DNA of 64,000 bases, taken from NCBI GenBank assembly GCA_016806645.1, contig JACSYO010000938.1:641001-705000 (forward strand), read 5' to 3'. The position numbers and the translations under genes are program-made. The DNA comes from Ophiodon elongatus (taxonomy: Eukaryota > Chordata > Actinopteri > Perciformes > Hexagrammidae). The number at the start of each line of letters is the position of its first letter. The stretch's first letter is position 1. Under the pieces are notes generated by a model, which worked only from the letters and a program-made list of their open reading frames with translations, searched no databases and was not told the DNA's origin. This document shows positions 31,258 to 43,392 of the stretch, piece by piece.

Positions 31258-34200
31258 AAGTGCAGATCCGATCATAACTGGATTTGTGAGTTGGCTTATT
31301 GGTTTAGTACTATAGACACCTTAATATGGCTCAAATAGCTCCTACAAAGTCAAATAGGAATGTCTGGAATACTTTAGAGATGTTGGAGCTGACCATTTAT
31401 GAATAATTGCAAATGTGACATTGATGTGAGCATGAATAAAAGGGAACTGGTGATTTTGGTAACAGTGTTACTGGCCCCATTTCTTAGTCAATACAAACAG
31501 GGTACGGTTGATGATACATGATTCTTATTTTGGTTGAAGGTTTCCTTTGAACTTTGTATGAATCTAGATGAAATTAAGTGAAATGATCAGTTTCTCCATC
31601 TCGGAGGGAGACGTGTCTGTGTGGAATCCATCATCAGCTGTCAGTGAACTGTCCTCAATACTCGCTATGAATTCCCACACATTGCCATGGATGGACATCA
31701 TTCTTTTTATGTGAACATTGATATAGAGAAGTGGAGGGGTGTGTAACGTGGGACATGCACTTTGCAAAGGACTGGCCTTATTAGCTGTGCTACTATTGGC
31801 CACTAGAAAAGCTTCCTTTCAGGAATGACCTGCATTTCAGAGTTGGAGCTTCACAGTGAGGACAGGATCTCTGGAGCTGTGGGCTGTTGATAACAATGCA
31901 TATTACTACATAGAATGTTTTCTGGTATTTTAATAAATAAATAGTCGATATGAAATGACCTGATGATGAAGTGTCCTGTGTGAATTATATACTTGACAAA
32001 TGAAAAGAGCTGAGTATTTTCTAATATTATTAAAAACCTTAGGGCCAAATGAACATCGCAGTTTCAAGTTAAATTACAGAAAAAATCTATATTTCCAGAT
32101 ATACACTGTTTTTTAACTGGAATAAACTGTGATGTAAAAAATATAACCGCAATCCGTTTCTGACAAATTTACGTTAGTATGTGGATGTTATCAATTTGGA
32201 CAACATAATTGTTTATTACAATCTCTCGATATATGTTTTAATCACAATACAATTCCACTGAAAGATGATACATTATCATAATTGAATTAGTGCTCAGCCC
32301 GGCTTTACACACGGGTTAAAGTGGGCTGGAATGATTCGGAACACCTTCCATTAACAAGTAAATAAATCTGATTGGCAGTTTCATGCATAAAAATGTCAAG
32401 CATATTAATTTTTCATGTGCTGCAGCCTGGTGTTCCTTCCACTCAAACAGTTATTTCCCCCTGCTGCACCACTACACCGGCGGAAGCGAGACCCGAACAA
32501 TCCACACTGACTCCATCTTCCGTAAACAAAAAAATAAAGTAAACTGCAGTAACATGGATTTATTCATTCATGTTATTCCCACCTACTGTAGCGCGTGAGT
32601 GAAACCAGCAAGCTCCGAGACAGTGTGGGAGCCTCGATCAACCAATGAAGAAACTAAGTCGTCCACAATGGGGAAAAATCACTGTGAATTACAAATAAGA
32701 CAATAGTTAGATACAATAAAAACATTGTAGGAGCTTGGTGTCATATGTAATCAAATACAGTTCATGTATTTTTAAGTATATAAACAGCATGTCTATGCCT
32801 TCACTAAATGAGACTACAATGGATTTTTTATGTGTGGTTGACGAATGACAACCAAGCCCCTTATGTTATGGAGCCATGCCATTTTTCTGATGGGTCATTA
32901 TTCAGAAACCTCAAAAGTCCCCTTTGGACCCGAGCCTGTTATCTCAAAGATAAACGCCCATCCTTCCAAAGGCCATTGCTCTACAATTTCTCCACGCAAC
33001 AAACAGAAGCACATGGCTAAATATTATGTAGCAGTGGCAATATTTCTTTCCCCCATCATGGCGAAGGCATAACAGGCCCTGCTCTGCCTCTGGTTGGCTT
33101 CCCCTGGTATTCTGACGCTAAACATAACTAATCACACTCCTCATGCCTAACCTAGCCAACTCAGAGTAATAAGAAGCAGAGTAGTTGGTAAAATCAGGAG
33201 GACATCATTCTGCACAGTAACTAGCCATCAGCTTCTGTTTGTTGCAGAGAGAGTTTGTATTTTCAGAGCGACGGGCCTTCGGAACAAAGGGGCTAATTGG
33301 CCATTTGGACTTCTGGGGTTTTGGAATCAGAACAACACGCAGTCCCTTATGTTATACGTCACACCTTCTCAAATAAAACAGACAAATAAATCAAATATCC
33401 AGTTGTACCAGTAAAGAGCTGCAGAAAAGTCCAAATTCATCTCCCTAAATGCATTTTTCAACAAACTGGTTGAGCAATGCAACAGAGTTCAGTCATATAT
33501 GACTTACTATGAGTCACATTATAACTCTTTGTTACAGTGCACTGAATAAGTGCATAATCATTGTTCATCTCGTCCTATTCAGGAATCCAGTTACCATACA
33601 GTACAACTCAACTGTACTTCTGTGTTTCTCTATTTAATACTTCTAATGTCTGTGCACCGTGAGTTAGAAGCAGAGGCATATAAGCAGCCACTGTGCATGT
33701 CCTTAATTTCTCTGATGCTGTGAGGCTCCTCTCCGTCTTCTATCCACAGTCACGGGTGCTGAAGAAAAGGTCAACGCCGCCTCGCTAACGGCCGGCTAGC
33801 CAAGGATAGCTGCTCCCCAGGGGTCTTTGTGCTGATGCCCTGTTTGCTTCATCAGCTTCCTGCGTGCCCCCCGCTCTCCGCTTTGTTCTCGGCCGACCTG
33901 GGGGAAGGGCCTCCTGTCAGGTTAATTGCACAGGAAAATACTTTGCTGCAGAAAATACTGGGTGTTAGTGATCATCAGTGCATTGCTAACACACCAGTTT
34001 CATTAGTACACCGAGTCCTTGCCAATACTACTTTTGGCTACTGGAATAAAATAGGAAATTAGCTCATAAGCAGAGTCATTTCAGTGTTTCCAATAATCAA
34101 AAGAGGGAGGAAATCTTCTTTGTTTCCCTCCAGAGTCTGAAATTGATTGATTAAGGCCAAAATTAGGTTTTGAAAACAAGCTAACATAACTGATGAATTG

Positions 34201-34639
34201 TACCAGATAGTCAGCAAACATTGCAGAGAAGCCTCTTTCCTCACACCTCATTCCCATATTCAAATCAGTCATAATCAATAACCCTGCCTCATCCAATCTC
34301 AAAGTTAATGTTGATCCTGGGGAGGAGGAGGAGGAAACATTAGCTTCTCAATGAGCGCATTAAAAGCACCTTGGTCAGATTTATGAGTGTAATTTACTGC
34401 GGGCATGCCTGCGTTATCAATTTTAAAGACGATGTACAGAACCAACAGTAATTTGCATAATGTAAGCTCACATCTTTATGCTGACTGGGGATGTGAGGGT
34501 GAAGGAGCTGCAGGTCCACACGCATGGATGCTGATGTACTGACGCAGCAAAAATGAGCGTGCACGACAGGTAAGATCCCTGGACCAGTACTAATCACTGA
34601 TAGGACTGAGGAAATAAAAATCTGAATTTCCAGTTATTC
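31258..34639. other. Non-coding stretch
   Basis: About 3.4 kb with only short, motif-free frames. No repeat I can name. Confidence 0.45.
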
Positions 34640-35080
34640 ATGTCTCTCTATATTAAAAAGTCAGTTCACCCAAATCACAAGAAAAAATGTACTCACTTAC
34701 CTTTAGTAGTATATAGTTTTAGTTTTATGTAAAGCGGCAACCTCTGGGTCAGTGCAGTGTGATAGTGCCTTAAACCTGCATTCTCTCTCCTGACCACCAG
34801 GGGGCGACTCCTCTGGTTGTATAGAAGTCTATAGAAAATGACTCTACTTCTCTCTTGATTTATTCCCTCAGTAAACATTGTAAACATGAGTTTATGTCTC
34901 AATCTCAAGTTTCAAGTCTTCTTCAATACAGCATGATGTTCATTTAGTAAATTATGATCCATTTAGAGTCAAACAGACCATAAAGCAGGGGCTACCTTGC
35001 GACTGACCGGTCGCTACAATGGCAACCTGTCAATCACGATAGAGGAGTAGTAATGCGTATCCATGGCACTGCATAGACCT
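34640..35080. repeat. Interspersed teleost repeat, copy 2
   Basis: 34,770-34,990 is nearly identical to 760-980. The left extension (AAGTCAGTTCACCCAAAT, ACTCACTTACCT) is absent from copy 1, so copy 1 is truncated on that side or the family has variable ends. Confidence 0.75.
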
Positions 35081-35532
35081 AAAAAGTATGTTTTGTTTAA
35101 ACATGTTTTTTGCTTGACAAAAAGAGAATTGCAATTAACATCACAGTTAACATGAATTACGGATGCACATTCCTGACCAAGCTAGCATTAGCAGGTAACT
35201 TAGCATTTGCTATGCTTGTTGCACCTGGCCCCGCCGTGCCTCTCGTCCTATTATGGTCAACAACATTTGGTAATAGGCAAAGTTCCCCAAACAGGTCCAA
35301 CACATACACAGACACATTCCCATATTCACACTTCATTTGTGTGTTTTCAAACAAATTCTTGTCTCGGAGTAGCCCCTCTTATCTGAATGCTCTGCCACAT
35401 TCCCACATCAGTCTACACCGTATTCTTTGCAGTGTTCCGCTGCAGAAACCCTCACTTTGATTAAGTATTTTGTTCTACATAATAACCGTGATAAACAGTC
35501 AATTTTCTGGGGTATGAGCAATAAAAAGTAGA
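35081..35532. other. Non-coding stretch
   Basis: A 116-codon plus-strand frame (35,110-35,460) has no motif. I do not call a gene. Confidence 0.4.
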
Positions 35533-36840
35533 ATTAAAGCTGCAAGCAGCGATGAACGGGTCCTCGCACCTCTGCGCGCGTCGGTGGCGCTGGCGGGATG
35601 CTGGCTCGCCCGACCTAGAACGTTCGACCGCCAGTCAGACGTTTTTTTCCCGCGTGGAGTGCGTGACGCAGGACATTACGCTTTGCAAATACTTCACCAG
35701 TTCCTGTATCCACTGTGCGCCATTAGACGACACGCTCAACAACATGCATTATGTTTCTCTATGTGAAGTGTAGACCACGTCATGTAAATGTCATATAAAT
35801 CCGATGCCGTTTGTTACGTAACGCTGAAATGTGCTCAGGTGTGGACCGGCATCATGCATGGCATCATGCATGAGACATTTCGGGTGGATTAGATGATTTA
35901 CCTTGGAGTTACAACAACTTTCTCTAACATAGTGAACCGCACAAAATGGGAATTAAATGGAAGCCACGCCAAGTCAAGGCCATTCGACAAAAACTCATGA
36001 TTTTAATAATTATTCATCACAAAGGTCTAAAGAGCATCCTGCCCAAATTTGAAGTCGATCGCATTAATTCTGTAGGAGGAGTTCGTCAGAGTACAAAGGC
36101 TGAAATTGGCGAAAAATGACAAAAACGCCCAAATTGGCCGAATTACTGTAGCACCCCCTAGAGTCTCAATGGCATACAAATTTCAGGGCATGTTAATGGA
36201 TGCAGTGGGCACATATGCTGCAAATCCTGTGACACTAGGCACAATGGTTTTGAAATTATATGTATTAATGTACAAGCCATGCCCCAAAGAAGTTAATTGG
36301 TCCTTATCATTATGAAAGAAATAAGCTATGAACAATCTTTTAATAATTTCTGATGATATAGGTCCAATAATGATCCACAGCATATTTGGTATGAATCGGA
36401 CCCAGCGTGTAGGAGGAGATCGCAAGAATGTGTTTTTCACTAAATTCCAAATAGCAGAAAATCTAAGTAGGCGGAGCTTAGGGGTCTGAGAGGCTTTTTT
36501 GTAGAACATGTTGGACATGTGTCAAATTTCAAGTCAATCGTACAAACTGGGTGAGGGGCGTCACCTGTCCAACTTCTAGGGGGCGCTAGTGAGCCATTTG
36601 TTATATATATATTTTTATATTTTTTATTTTTATTTATTTATTTTTTATTTATATATGACGCCTATTTCACCCGTCTATTTTCACCAAGCCTGACAAGCGT
36701 TCCAAATTTGGTGACTTTGTGAGTATGGCAAGTACCCACAATATGCGCTCAAAGATCTAAAATAAGAATCATAAGAATAAGAATAATAACCCTAACAATT
36801 TCAATAGGGTCCGAGCGACCGACAATCTGTCCCCGTCACA
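35533..36840 (+). mobile_element. 1.3-kb teleost interspersed element (GCTGCAAGCAGCGATGAACG)
   Basis: The opening TTAAAGCTGCAAGCAGCG, internal phrases such as TTTGAAGTCGATCGCATTAA and CTAGGGGGCGCTAGTGAGCC, and the closing ACAATTTCAATAGGGTCCGAGCG are wording I recognise from a repeat widespread in fish. No open frame of note. It contains an A/T-only stretch at 36,601-36,655. Superfamily not assigned. Confidence 0.65.
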
Positions 36841-36898
36841 TCTGGATTGTGACTGGGAAGTCTGTTCAATTTTACGCCAAAACTAAAACAGTCAAGAT

Positions 36899-37099
36899 TT
36901 AATGTTCTTTTATGAAACAAGTCACAGTGTTCTTTCCTGAATATTGAAGGCTAAGTATTGGATCGGACTGATCTGAGGTCTGTGGAGCAGCATTTCTTCT
37001 CAGCTTGTCTGATGTTAGGTGGAACACTTCATCACAAACCCCCCACCACATCCTGAACATATAACTCCTGCAGTATCTACAAAGCTTTCTCAGCTCCAC
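36899..37099 (-). CDS. Possible exon fragment, unknown protein
   Basis: The minus-strand frame of 66 codons reads MELRKLCRYCRSYMFRMWW, later SDQSDPILSLQYSGKN, and ends at a stop at 36,899. Composition is plausible for a protein and the frame is open across most of a high-complexity patch, but no domain is recognised and no splice partner was found. It could equally be a transcribed untranslated region or chance. Confidence 0.2.
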   Translation of the reverse strand: MELRKLCRYCRSYMFRMWWGVCDEVFHLTSDKLRRNAAPQTSDQSDPILSLQYSGKNTVTCFIKEH

Positions 37100-37930
37100 C
37101 TTGATGAACTTAGTCCAACATAAATGAAATTAATTAGAATTAATAATTAACAGATTCTAGCACGTCGACCCGGAAATAATCTGGTCTTGTTTACTGGCGT
37201 ATCTTTGTACTTTCTAACATCCTCTTACGTACGTGTTCAGGTGGAGTTGACTACTTGGCTGGTCATTGAATGTCTTTGGTAAGTCACATGATGATTGTAC
37301 AATGGATCTGGCTGACCTTCGAACAGGCCCTGTTAAATATGACAGTGCCCATGTTCTGATGACTTATCATTTTACCAGCTGTGTACAAATCTCATAACAC
37401 CTGCAACTCGATGGATCTATGGATGGCAGTTAGTTGAGGTGCGGGCATATGTCTACCTGTGTTAGGTGCGTTCGTTTTTAACCTTTTCAGTACTTCCCCC
37501 GTCGCACAGTGACCTTAACTTCTGAAATGAGAATGGTCAGGAATGCAACCGGTGCAACCATCAGTCCTTGAACTGTCACTCCTCTCTGCATCCACGTGTT
37601 ATGTTCACTTTGATCTGACCACATGCTATTCTCAGTTTGGCTCAATGGTTTTACAAATGGTTTCTCTAATCTGATGGTTTTGGTTCTATTGGGTTTGGTT
37701 CTGGGTCACTATAATTGGTTGCATTTGGTTGTATTTTATTTGGTTGCTATGATTTCTTGTACATCAATATGATAGGAAACACGATTATTACTGCACAGTT
37801 TACCAGGATCCTCTGTGGGACTGAAGTCAGTGAGTTGAGTCAGACATGTCCTTCCTCTCCATTCCCCCCTAAACAACTCAGATTGTGTGGAAGACAGGAA
37901 AACAGAGGCAGCAGCAGTATTTTCTGTCCA
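37100..37930. other. Non-coding stretch
   Basis: Contains T-rich text with repeated TTTGGTT (37,625-37,745). Nothing else recognised. Confidence 0.4.
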
Positions 37931-38248
37931 ATAAATATCCATCCATCCATCCATCCATCTATTATCCGAACCACCATTTTAGGGTCGCGGGGCGCTGGAG
38001 CCGATCCCAGCTGACATTGGGCGAAGGCAGGGTTCACCCTGGACAGGTCGTCAGTTCATCGCAGGGCACATATAGAGACAGACAACCAACCATTCCTGCT
38101 CACATTCACACCTACGGGCAATTTAGAGTCCAATTAACCTGAGCTGCATGTCTTTGGACTGTGGGAGGAAGCCGGAGAACCCGGAGGAAACCCACGCTGC
38201 CACGGGGAGAACATGCAAACTCCACACAGAAGGACCGCCCAGACCAGG
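37931..38248 (-). mobile_element. LINE 3' tail with GATG repeats (RTE/Rex3- or L2-like)
   Basis: On the minus strand the segment contains CATGTTCTCCCCGTGG, CTTCCTCCCACAGTCC and CCGTAGGTGTGAATG, and ends in (GATG)n at 37,939-37,960. This layout and tandem GATG end fit fish non-LTR elements. The element is cut off on its 5' (right) side where a gag-like fragment begins. Confidence 0.65.
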
Positions 38249-38249
38249 A

Positions 38250-38524
38250 GCCGTTGCCTGCTCCTCCCCTCAGTGGGAGGGCTGATGTTGAGCCCTCCCA
38301 CCAGTCCTGTCTTTGTTCCATGGAGCTTGTGGGCAGTCTCTTCTCCAATGTCCGGTTTGGCCACAATGATGGCACACAAAGCTTTCCAAAGTCTCTGCCT
38401 CTCCATTTTCTCTGTCCTGATACATTGCCAGCTGGGCATCCTCAGATTTACTCTTTGCTTGTTCTCTGTTGAACTGCTCCTCAGCATGTTCAGCATGTTG
38501 CACTATGTTGTTTGACAGGTTCAT
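38250..38524 (-). pseudogene. Retroviral-type gag C-terminus with CCHC knuckle, relic 1
   Basis: A minus-strand frame of 84 codons contains AEEQFNREQAKSKSEDAQLA followed by the knuckle CHHCGQTGHWRRDCP (C-x2-C-x4-H-x4-C), typical of nucleocapsid. No RT or protease adjoins it. It abuts the LINE tail at 38,250. Which retroelement lineage it came from (endogenous retrovirus or LTR element) cannot be decided here. Confidence 0.6.
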
Positions 38525-38963
38525 ATTGGCTGTAGTCTTGATTGTTCCTGGGGAGCATATTGGCAGCGGAGTCCAGATTAGGACCCACTCGACCGTGTCC
38601 CTCGGACAAAGAAGGATAAAGTTTAGCAGTATATTTCCTTTTTTATCAATTTTCTTATTTGTGTTTTTCTGACATTCATTTATTTATTTCCCTTACTTCT
38701 GCTTCCTCTCTCTACATACTATATGCTTTCCAGTCTAATTTAAACCATTCATGTTTCTTTCTTTTCTTCCTGGACATTTTCTCATGTTTTTCTGCTTTGG
38801 CTTTTTTCTCTCCTCTCCAAACACACTTTGAGTTGATCCAATTGTCGTGGGCTAAAACTGCCTGTTTCAGGGATTTGTCCCACATTTATTTTATTATTGG
38901 AGTAAAACCTTGGCATCGGACTCATTTTGACTTTTACCCATCTTCTCTAGTTAATTGTTCACT

Positions 38964-39231
38964 AAATGGTAATGGTAATTAATGTATAGCGCTTTTCTAG
39001 TCTTCCGACCACTCAAAGCACTTTAACGTCATCATTCACCCATTCATACACTGATGGGAGGGGCTAAGGTGCCACCTGCCCATCAGGAGATACCATTCAC
39101 ACACCGTAGGCACACCTACGGGAGCAGTTTAGGGTTAAGGACACATCGACATGGGCTAGCGGAGTCAGGGAACCGCTGATCCTCTGATTGAAGGACGACC
39201 CTGCTCACCACTAAGCCATAGTCTAGCCACA
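38964..39231 (-). mobile_element. tRNA-derived SINE, copy 2
   Basis: Reverse orientation of the family at 28,432: the tail is at the left (GGTAATGGTAATTAATGTAT) and the tRNA-like head at the right (GAACCGCTGATCCTCTGATTG). The B-box has lost its exact match. Confidence 0.85.
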
Positions 39232-39596
39232 CTAGGACACATCTGTCCAGCACCCTAATGTGCGAGATTACAAGTTTACCATTTTCAAGTGTCTGCTAAA
39301 TCACAAAATAATTTCTCACCAGGTGAGATTCTTTTTCCAGTTCCAGGATCAGACTGGAAATCTTGACAGCCTTTCACCGTCTGGGAGGAATTAGCTATTC
39401 AGTAGTGCACTTCTGTCGTCTAACGGAGTCCTGATTACTCATCCAATCCCATTCTTGTCGCCAAAATACCTTTGGCTGCATCTGGATAACGTCTTCAGGC
39501 GCAACAACAGGCTCTAATTCTAATTGCCTTCTAATTGAACCTGTGTAATGGGTTCTTTATCAGCTCTCATGGTGATAATTGGTAGCTGACTCTCCC

Positions 39597-39900
39597 CTAT
39601 AGGATTCTCTGTGCACTTCTAGTAACCATATTTTGGACATGCCCATGGATTTGCTGGGCCTCTACCCCCACGTTGCGTGTACTGGGCCCCATGACCCCCC
39701 TCTCTCCACTCAGAATCTTGGGCAATTGTCTCGATAGTGGCCAGGTTCTCCGCATCCCCAGCACACCACTGTGGGGCTCGCCTGCATGGTGGTCCATTCT
39801 GGAAAGAAGGTGGTCCTCTCTGACCTTCCCAGCGAGGGCGATCAGCCGGGGCTCGCTGCATATTTACACACCCACTTTCTGGGCGCTTAGCCAACACAGA
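39597..39900 (-). pseudogene. Retroviral-type gag C-terminus with CCHC knuckle, relic 2
   Basis: On the minus strand one frame reads CWGCGEPGHYRDNCPRF and stops. The overlapping frame stays open but reads through the knuckle in the wrong phase. An Arg/Pro-rich segment precedes it. After the stop, phrases like ITMRADKEPITQV could be the beginning of a protease region. The sequence differs from relic 1 at 38,250, from which it is separated by the SINE at 38,964 and about 0.8 kb. Confidence 0.55.
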
Positions 39901-40589
39901 AGATTTCTTAACGTTATCTCTGGACTCTATTTTTACTTATGTCAGTCTTCCCCTGTCTTGACACAATGCATTGACCACACCAAAGCTGTAATTACCAATA
40001 ACAAAACAACGCACACAGCAAATGCATATACAACCGCAGCCCTCCTCGTCTGTATCTCAATTCTCCATAAATGTATCTGTCTGATGTGTGTAATCTCTTA
40101 ATTCTGTTAGCATTAATTCTCAATCCGCCACCAAAAATATACCCCAAATACGTAGAATTAATTGTCTATAATGGCATAATTATTAACTTAACACCGAGTC
40201 AGGAAAACAGTTAATAACTTTTGTACTACTCGCTTGAGCTCCCACACACACACATCTGGGCATTCAGCCAGCCCACTAGCAGAAGGAGCATGAAGGGAGG
40301 GTGCACACCATACATACACGACACTGTATCAGACGGGATAGGATCTGGGACTATATCTATACAATATTCACAGCTCAGATTATATAATATATGCTCTATT
40401 AATATATAGCAGCAAACAACTATTTGCTGAGTAAAATCTACTAACGAGAGAATGAAGTCACTCTCCCTCTGTGTTGTGTGGGCCGTGCGTGCATGTTAGT
40501 GCATGTTAGCATGCCTTTTAGTGCATGTTAGCATGCCCCACTGGTTAGCTCACTGCCGCCGCTCTGCACTGCTCTCATACAGCGGTTAC
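39901..40589. other. Non-coding stretch
   Basis: Includes a short tandem TTAGTGCATGTTAGCATGCC (40,494-40,540). No gene seen. Confidence 0.45.
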
Positions 40590-40842
40590 AGCTGTCAAAG
40601 TGCATTAACACTACATGACATCATTCACCCATTCACACACCGATGACAGGAGCTACCATGCAAGGTGCCACCTGCCCATCAGGACTAACTACCATTCACA
40701 AACCGTAGGCACAGTTACGGGAGACATTTGGGGTGATGTGTCTTGCCCAAGGACACATCGACTAGCAGACCCGGGGATCGAACCGCCGATCCTTTGATTG
40801 AAGGACGACTCTGCCACAGTTGCCTTACCCTCCAGCCCTGTC
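40590..40842 (-). mobile_element. tRNA-derived SINE, copy 3
   Basis: Reverse orientation; the B-box appears as GGGGATCGAACCGCC. The 3' tail beyond CAAAGTGCATTAACACTACA is missing, so this copy is 3'-truncated. Confidence 0.85.
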
Positions 40843-41730
40843 CAAGAATATTCAGAGTCAAATATACATGGTGGAAGGTTTCAATGTCTTCATAGTTTGA
40901 AACCCAGTGTTCCTGGCTCAGGATTGTGACCCAATATTTAGCATGAGTGCAAATGAATATCCCGTGGCATCCCCAGCGCTCCACACATGAAGTGGAACAT
41001 TACTCTCTTAGCATTCAAGAAACCATTGACCACATGTTCTGAATAAATTATCTTACCTTCACTGGAGTAAATCCAGCAATAGAAAATAAATATAAGTTAA
41101 ATTATTTATTCCATCATGCCTACCCTAATTTAAACAGTGTTGCCACTACCACACAAGTTGGTATCAAGCAACTGAAACTTTCTACAGCTTAACAGCGCAA
41201 TACTACATTTCTTATACAGCGAGTATACATCTTCATAATCTTACTGAAGATAAGAATTATTGGTTATTGTTCAATATATCACAGCCAAACAACTTTCCCA
41301 TTTAACTCGCCTCTCATTTTTCTCCCTGGATGTGGCAGCAGCTGAGGGAAGTTCATCCAGAGGAGTAGCTTCCTGTCACTTGTCACTTTTATAACAATGC
41401 CCCGTGTGAATTTATCTTTCCACAATGTGACACCAGCTGTAACTTACCTCACCCTGAACTGAGCAAATGGATATCTTTATTTGTGACCATCTGTAGACAG
41501 GGTTACCAGACTGAGTTTTGAATTACCCAGATCCACTTTGTTTGAACCAATCCGACAGCATCCAATCAAGTTACAGGAGGGGACCGTGAAGAACTAATGT
41601 TACATTACTGAGCAACAGTTGAAAAATAAATAATATCAAAGCTGATTTGGTCCATTCTTACAAAAATGAACTGCGGGTCAAATATTATTGATAGATACTC
41701 AAATGTCATTACATTTCAATCAAGAGAGAC
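40843..41730. other. Non-coding stretch
   Basis: Nothing recognised. Confidence 0.4.
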
Positions 41731-42268
41731 CAGTTGAATAAAGAAAGGATAATTGTTAATTGTTAACAGATGATATGAGATGATAAAGTCCCAGAGTCTT
41801 TGGCGCTTGGACTCTACAGGGAGATTTGTAATTGAGGGCCGTCTGCCCTGATCAGCAACAAGATAGATCCCCCCGTGGAGTCCAGACCTGGTGGTGGTGG
41901 TGGCTGATGAGGCTGATGAGGCTGATGAGGCTGATAGAAGGATGAGTTGATGAAGCTGATGGATCTGAGAAGACTGGGCGAAGACGAGGAGGTGGAGGGG
42001 TGCATAACAGCAACATGAATGAACTGAAGGTAGAGAGACAGTCACATTTAAAAGAGACAGCAGCAAGATGATAGGCTAACCATGTAATTGTTTCGTTGTG
42101 CTTATTGGATAGAGGAGACCAGCTGATCTCGACAGCTGGCGTCTGATTGATGCCACGAATAATGACAGCAAGTAAATGAGTGAGCATGCGTGAGAAGTGA
42201 TTGGCAGATGTATGAAAAATAAATACGGGCTTCCAAGAGTATGGTCTTCTGACTGAACTTAAGCTAAA
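41731..42268 (-). repeat. Unnamed repeat family, copy A
   Basis: In minus orientation it starts AAGTTCAGTCAGAAGACC, passes CTGTCTCTCTACCTTCAGTT, CACCACCACCAGGTCTGGAC and ATTACAAATCTCCCTGTAGA, and ends near AACAATTATCCTTTC. It matches 57,956-58,435 over its whole length and both ends of 56,223-57,955. It contains a small (CAGCCTCAT)n expansion. Confidence 0.7.
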
Positions 42269-42456
42269 GCTACATTTGGTGAGAAGCAAATTATGACTTG
42301 CTAAGGACTCGGAACCCTGACTCTGGATTTGGGACTTGTGGCTATCAAGCAACATTTTTTTAGCTTATCAAACTCACTAAAAACAACTGCTGCCTCTCCT
42401 GCTGCTGCCAGAACAGCTTCACCCCAGGTCCTACAACTTCACCACATGTCTTACAA

Positions 42457-42729
42457 CAGGGTGTCTGTGGCTCAGTGGAGAGCACGTCCTTCAATCAGAG
42501 GATCGGTGGTTCGATCCCCAGCTCCGCTAGCCCATGTCGATGTGTCCTTGGGCAAGACACTTAACCCCAAATGTCTCCCATAGCTGAGCCTACGGTGTGT
42601 GAATGTTGTATGAATGTTAGCTACTCCTGATGGGCAGGTGGCACCTTGGCCACTGTCATCAGGGTGTGAATGATGTAACGTAGTGTTAAAGAGCTTTGAG
42701 TGGTCTGAAGACTAGAAAAGGTCCATTTA
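42457..42729 (+). mobile_element. tRNA-derived SINE, copy 4, with about 20-bp target duplication
   Basis: Head GTGGCTCAGTGGAGAGC, B-box GGTTCGATCCCC, body as in the other copies, end AGACTAGAAAAGGTCCATTT. TACAACTTCACCACATGTCTT precedes it (about 42,431) and the same text with one change (CACACGTCTT) follows it (about 42,729), a LINE-type target duplication that makes this the best bounded copy. Confidence 0.9.
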
Positions 42730-43189
42730 CAACTTCACCACACGTCTTTCATCTTCAGATGTTATTGAAAATAAAAAAGGCCTGTAAGACTAAAACACTT
42801 AACACAGCAAAATATGAAACCAACTTTATTCACCAGTAATGTAACTGTTGCTGTTTTCTTGCACCGCCTGTGAGGAAGTTCCATCCATTATGTCCTCCAA
42901 CACTGGCCGATTGTAGTTCAGGAGAAACTTCATTAGAGTGAAACAATAAATCATTACACATACATATGAAATGATAAGTGAAGAGTCTTTGGTGATTAAA
43001 CTACTGTGTAGTACTGTATAGTGACTGAGTATATTAAAAGGGGGTAGTGATGCTGTGGTTGGATCAGGAATAGCCCCCACCACCCCCCACCCCCTCCTGT
43101 TATCTAGACACTGGTGGTGGTGTTGGTTCAGGGAGTTGCTGAAGTTCCAATGATAGGATGAGTAGCAAGACTGGCTACCGGATAAGATG

Positions 43190-43392
43190 GATACTGAAGG
43201 TGAAGGGGGGAGAGGAGAGCAGTTTAAAAATTTGACAGCAACTATGTGATTTGCTTAGTTGGCAGAATCTGGTTGGTTAATGTAAAAGTGAACGCCCACA
43301 ATCAGCTGATGGAGTAGAAGCCAGAGAGAGAAGGAGAGGTTTGTAAATTAATGAGAGTAGAGAGTCTTCCTGACTGAACTTTAGCTAAGCTT
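43190..43392 (-). repeat. Unnamed repeat family, copy B (diverged or partial)
   Basis: The right edge CTTCCTGACTGAACTTTAGCT is the same terminus as in copy A (CTTCTGACTGAACTTAAGCT). Further inside similarity fades. Confidence 0.45.

Noticed and set aside
37939..37960. CCATCCATCC tandem array as a short-spacer CRISPR-like or satellite array
   Set aside because: It is the GATG-repeat 3' end of a LINE; no spacers exist and the genome is eukaryotic.
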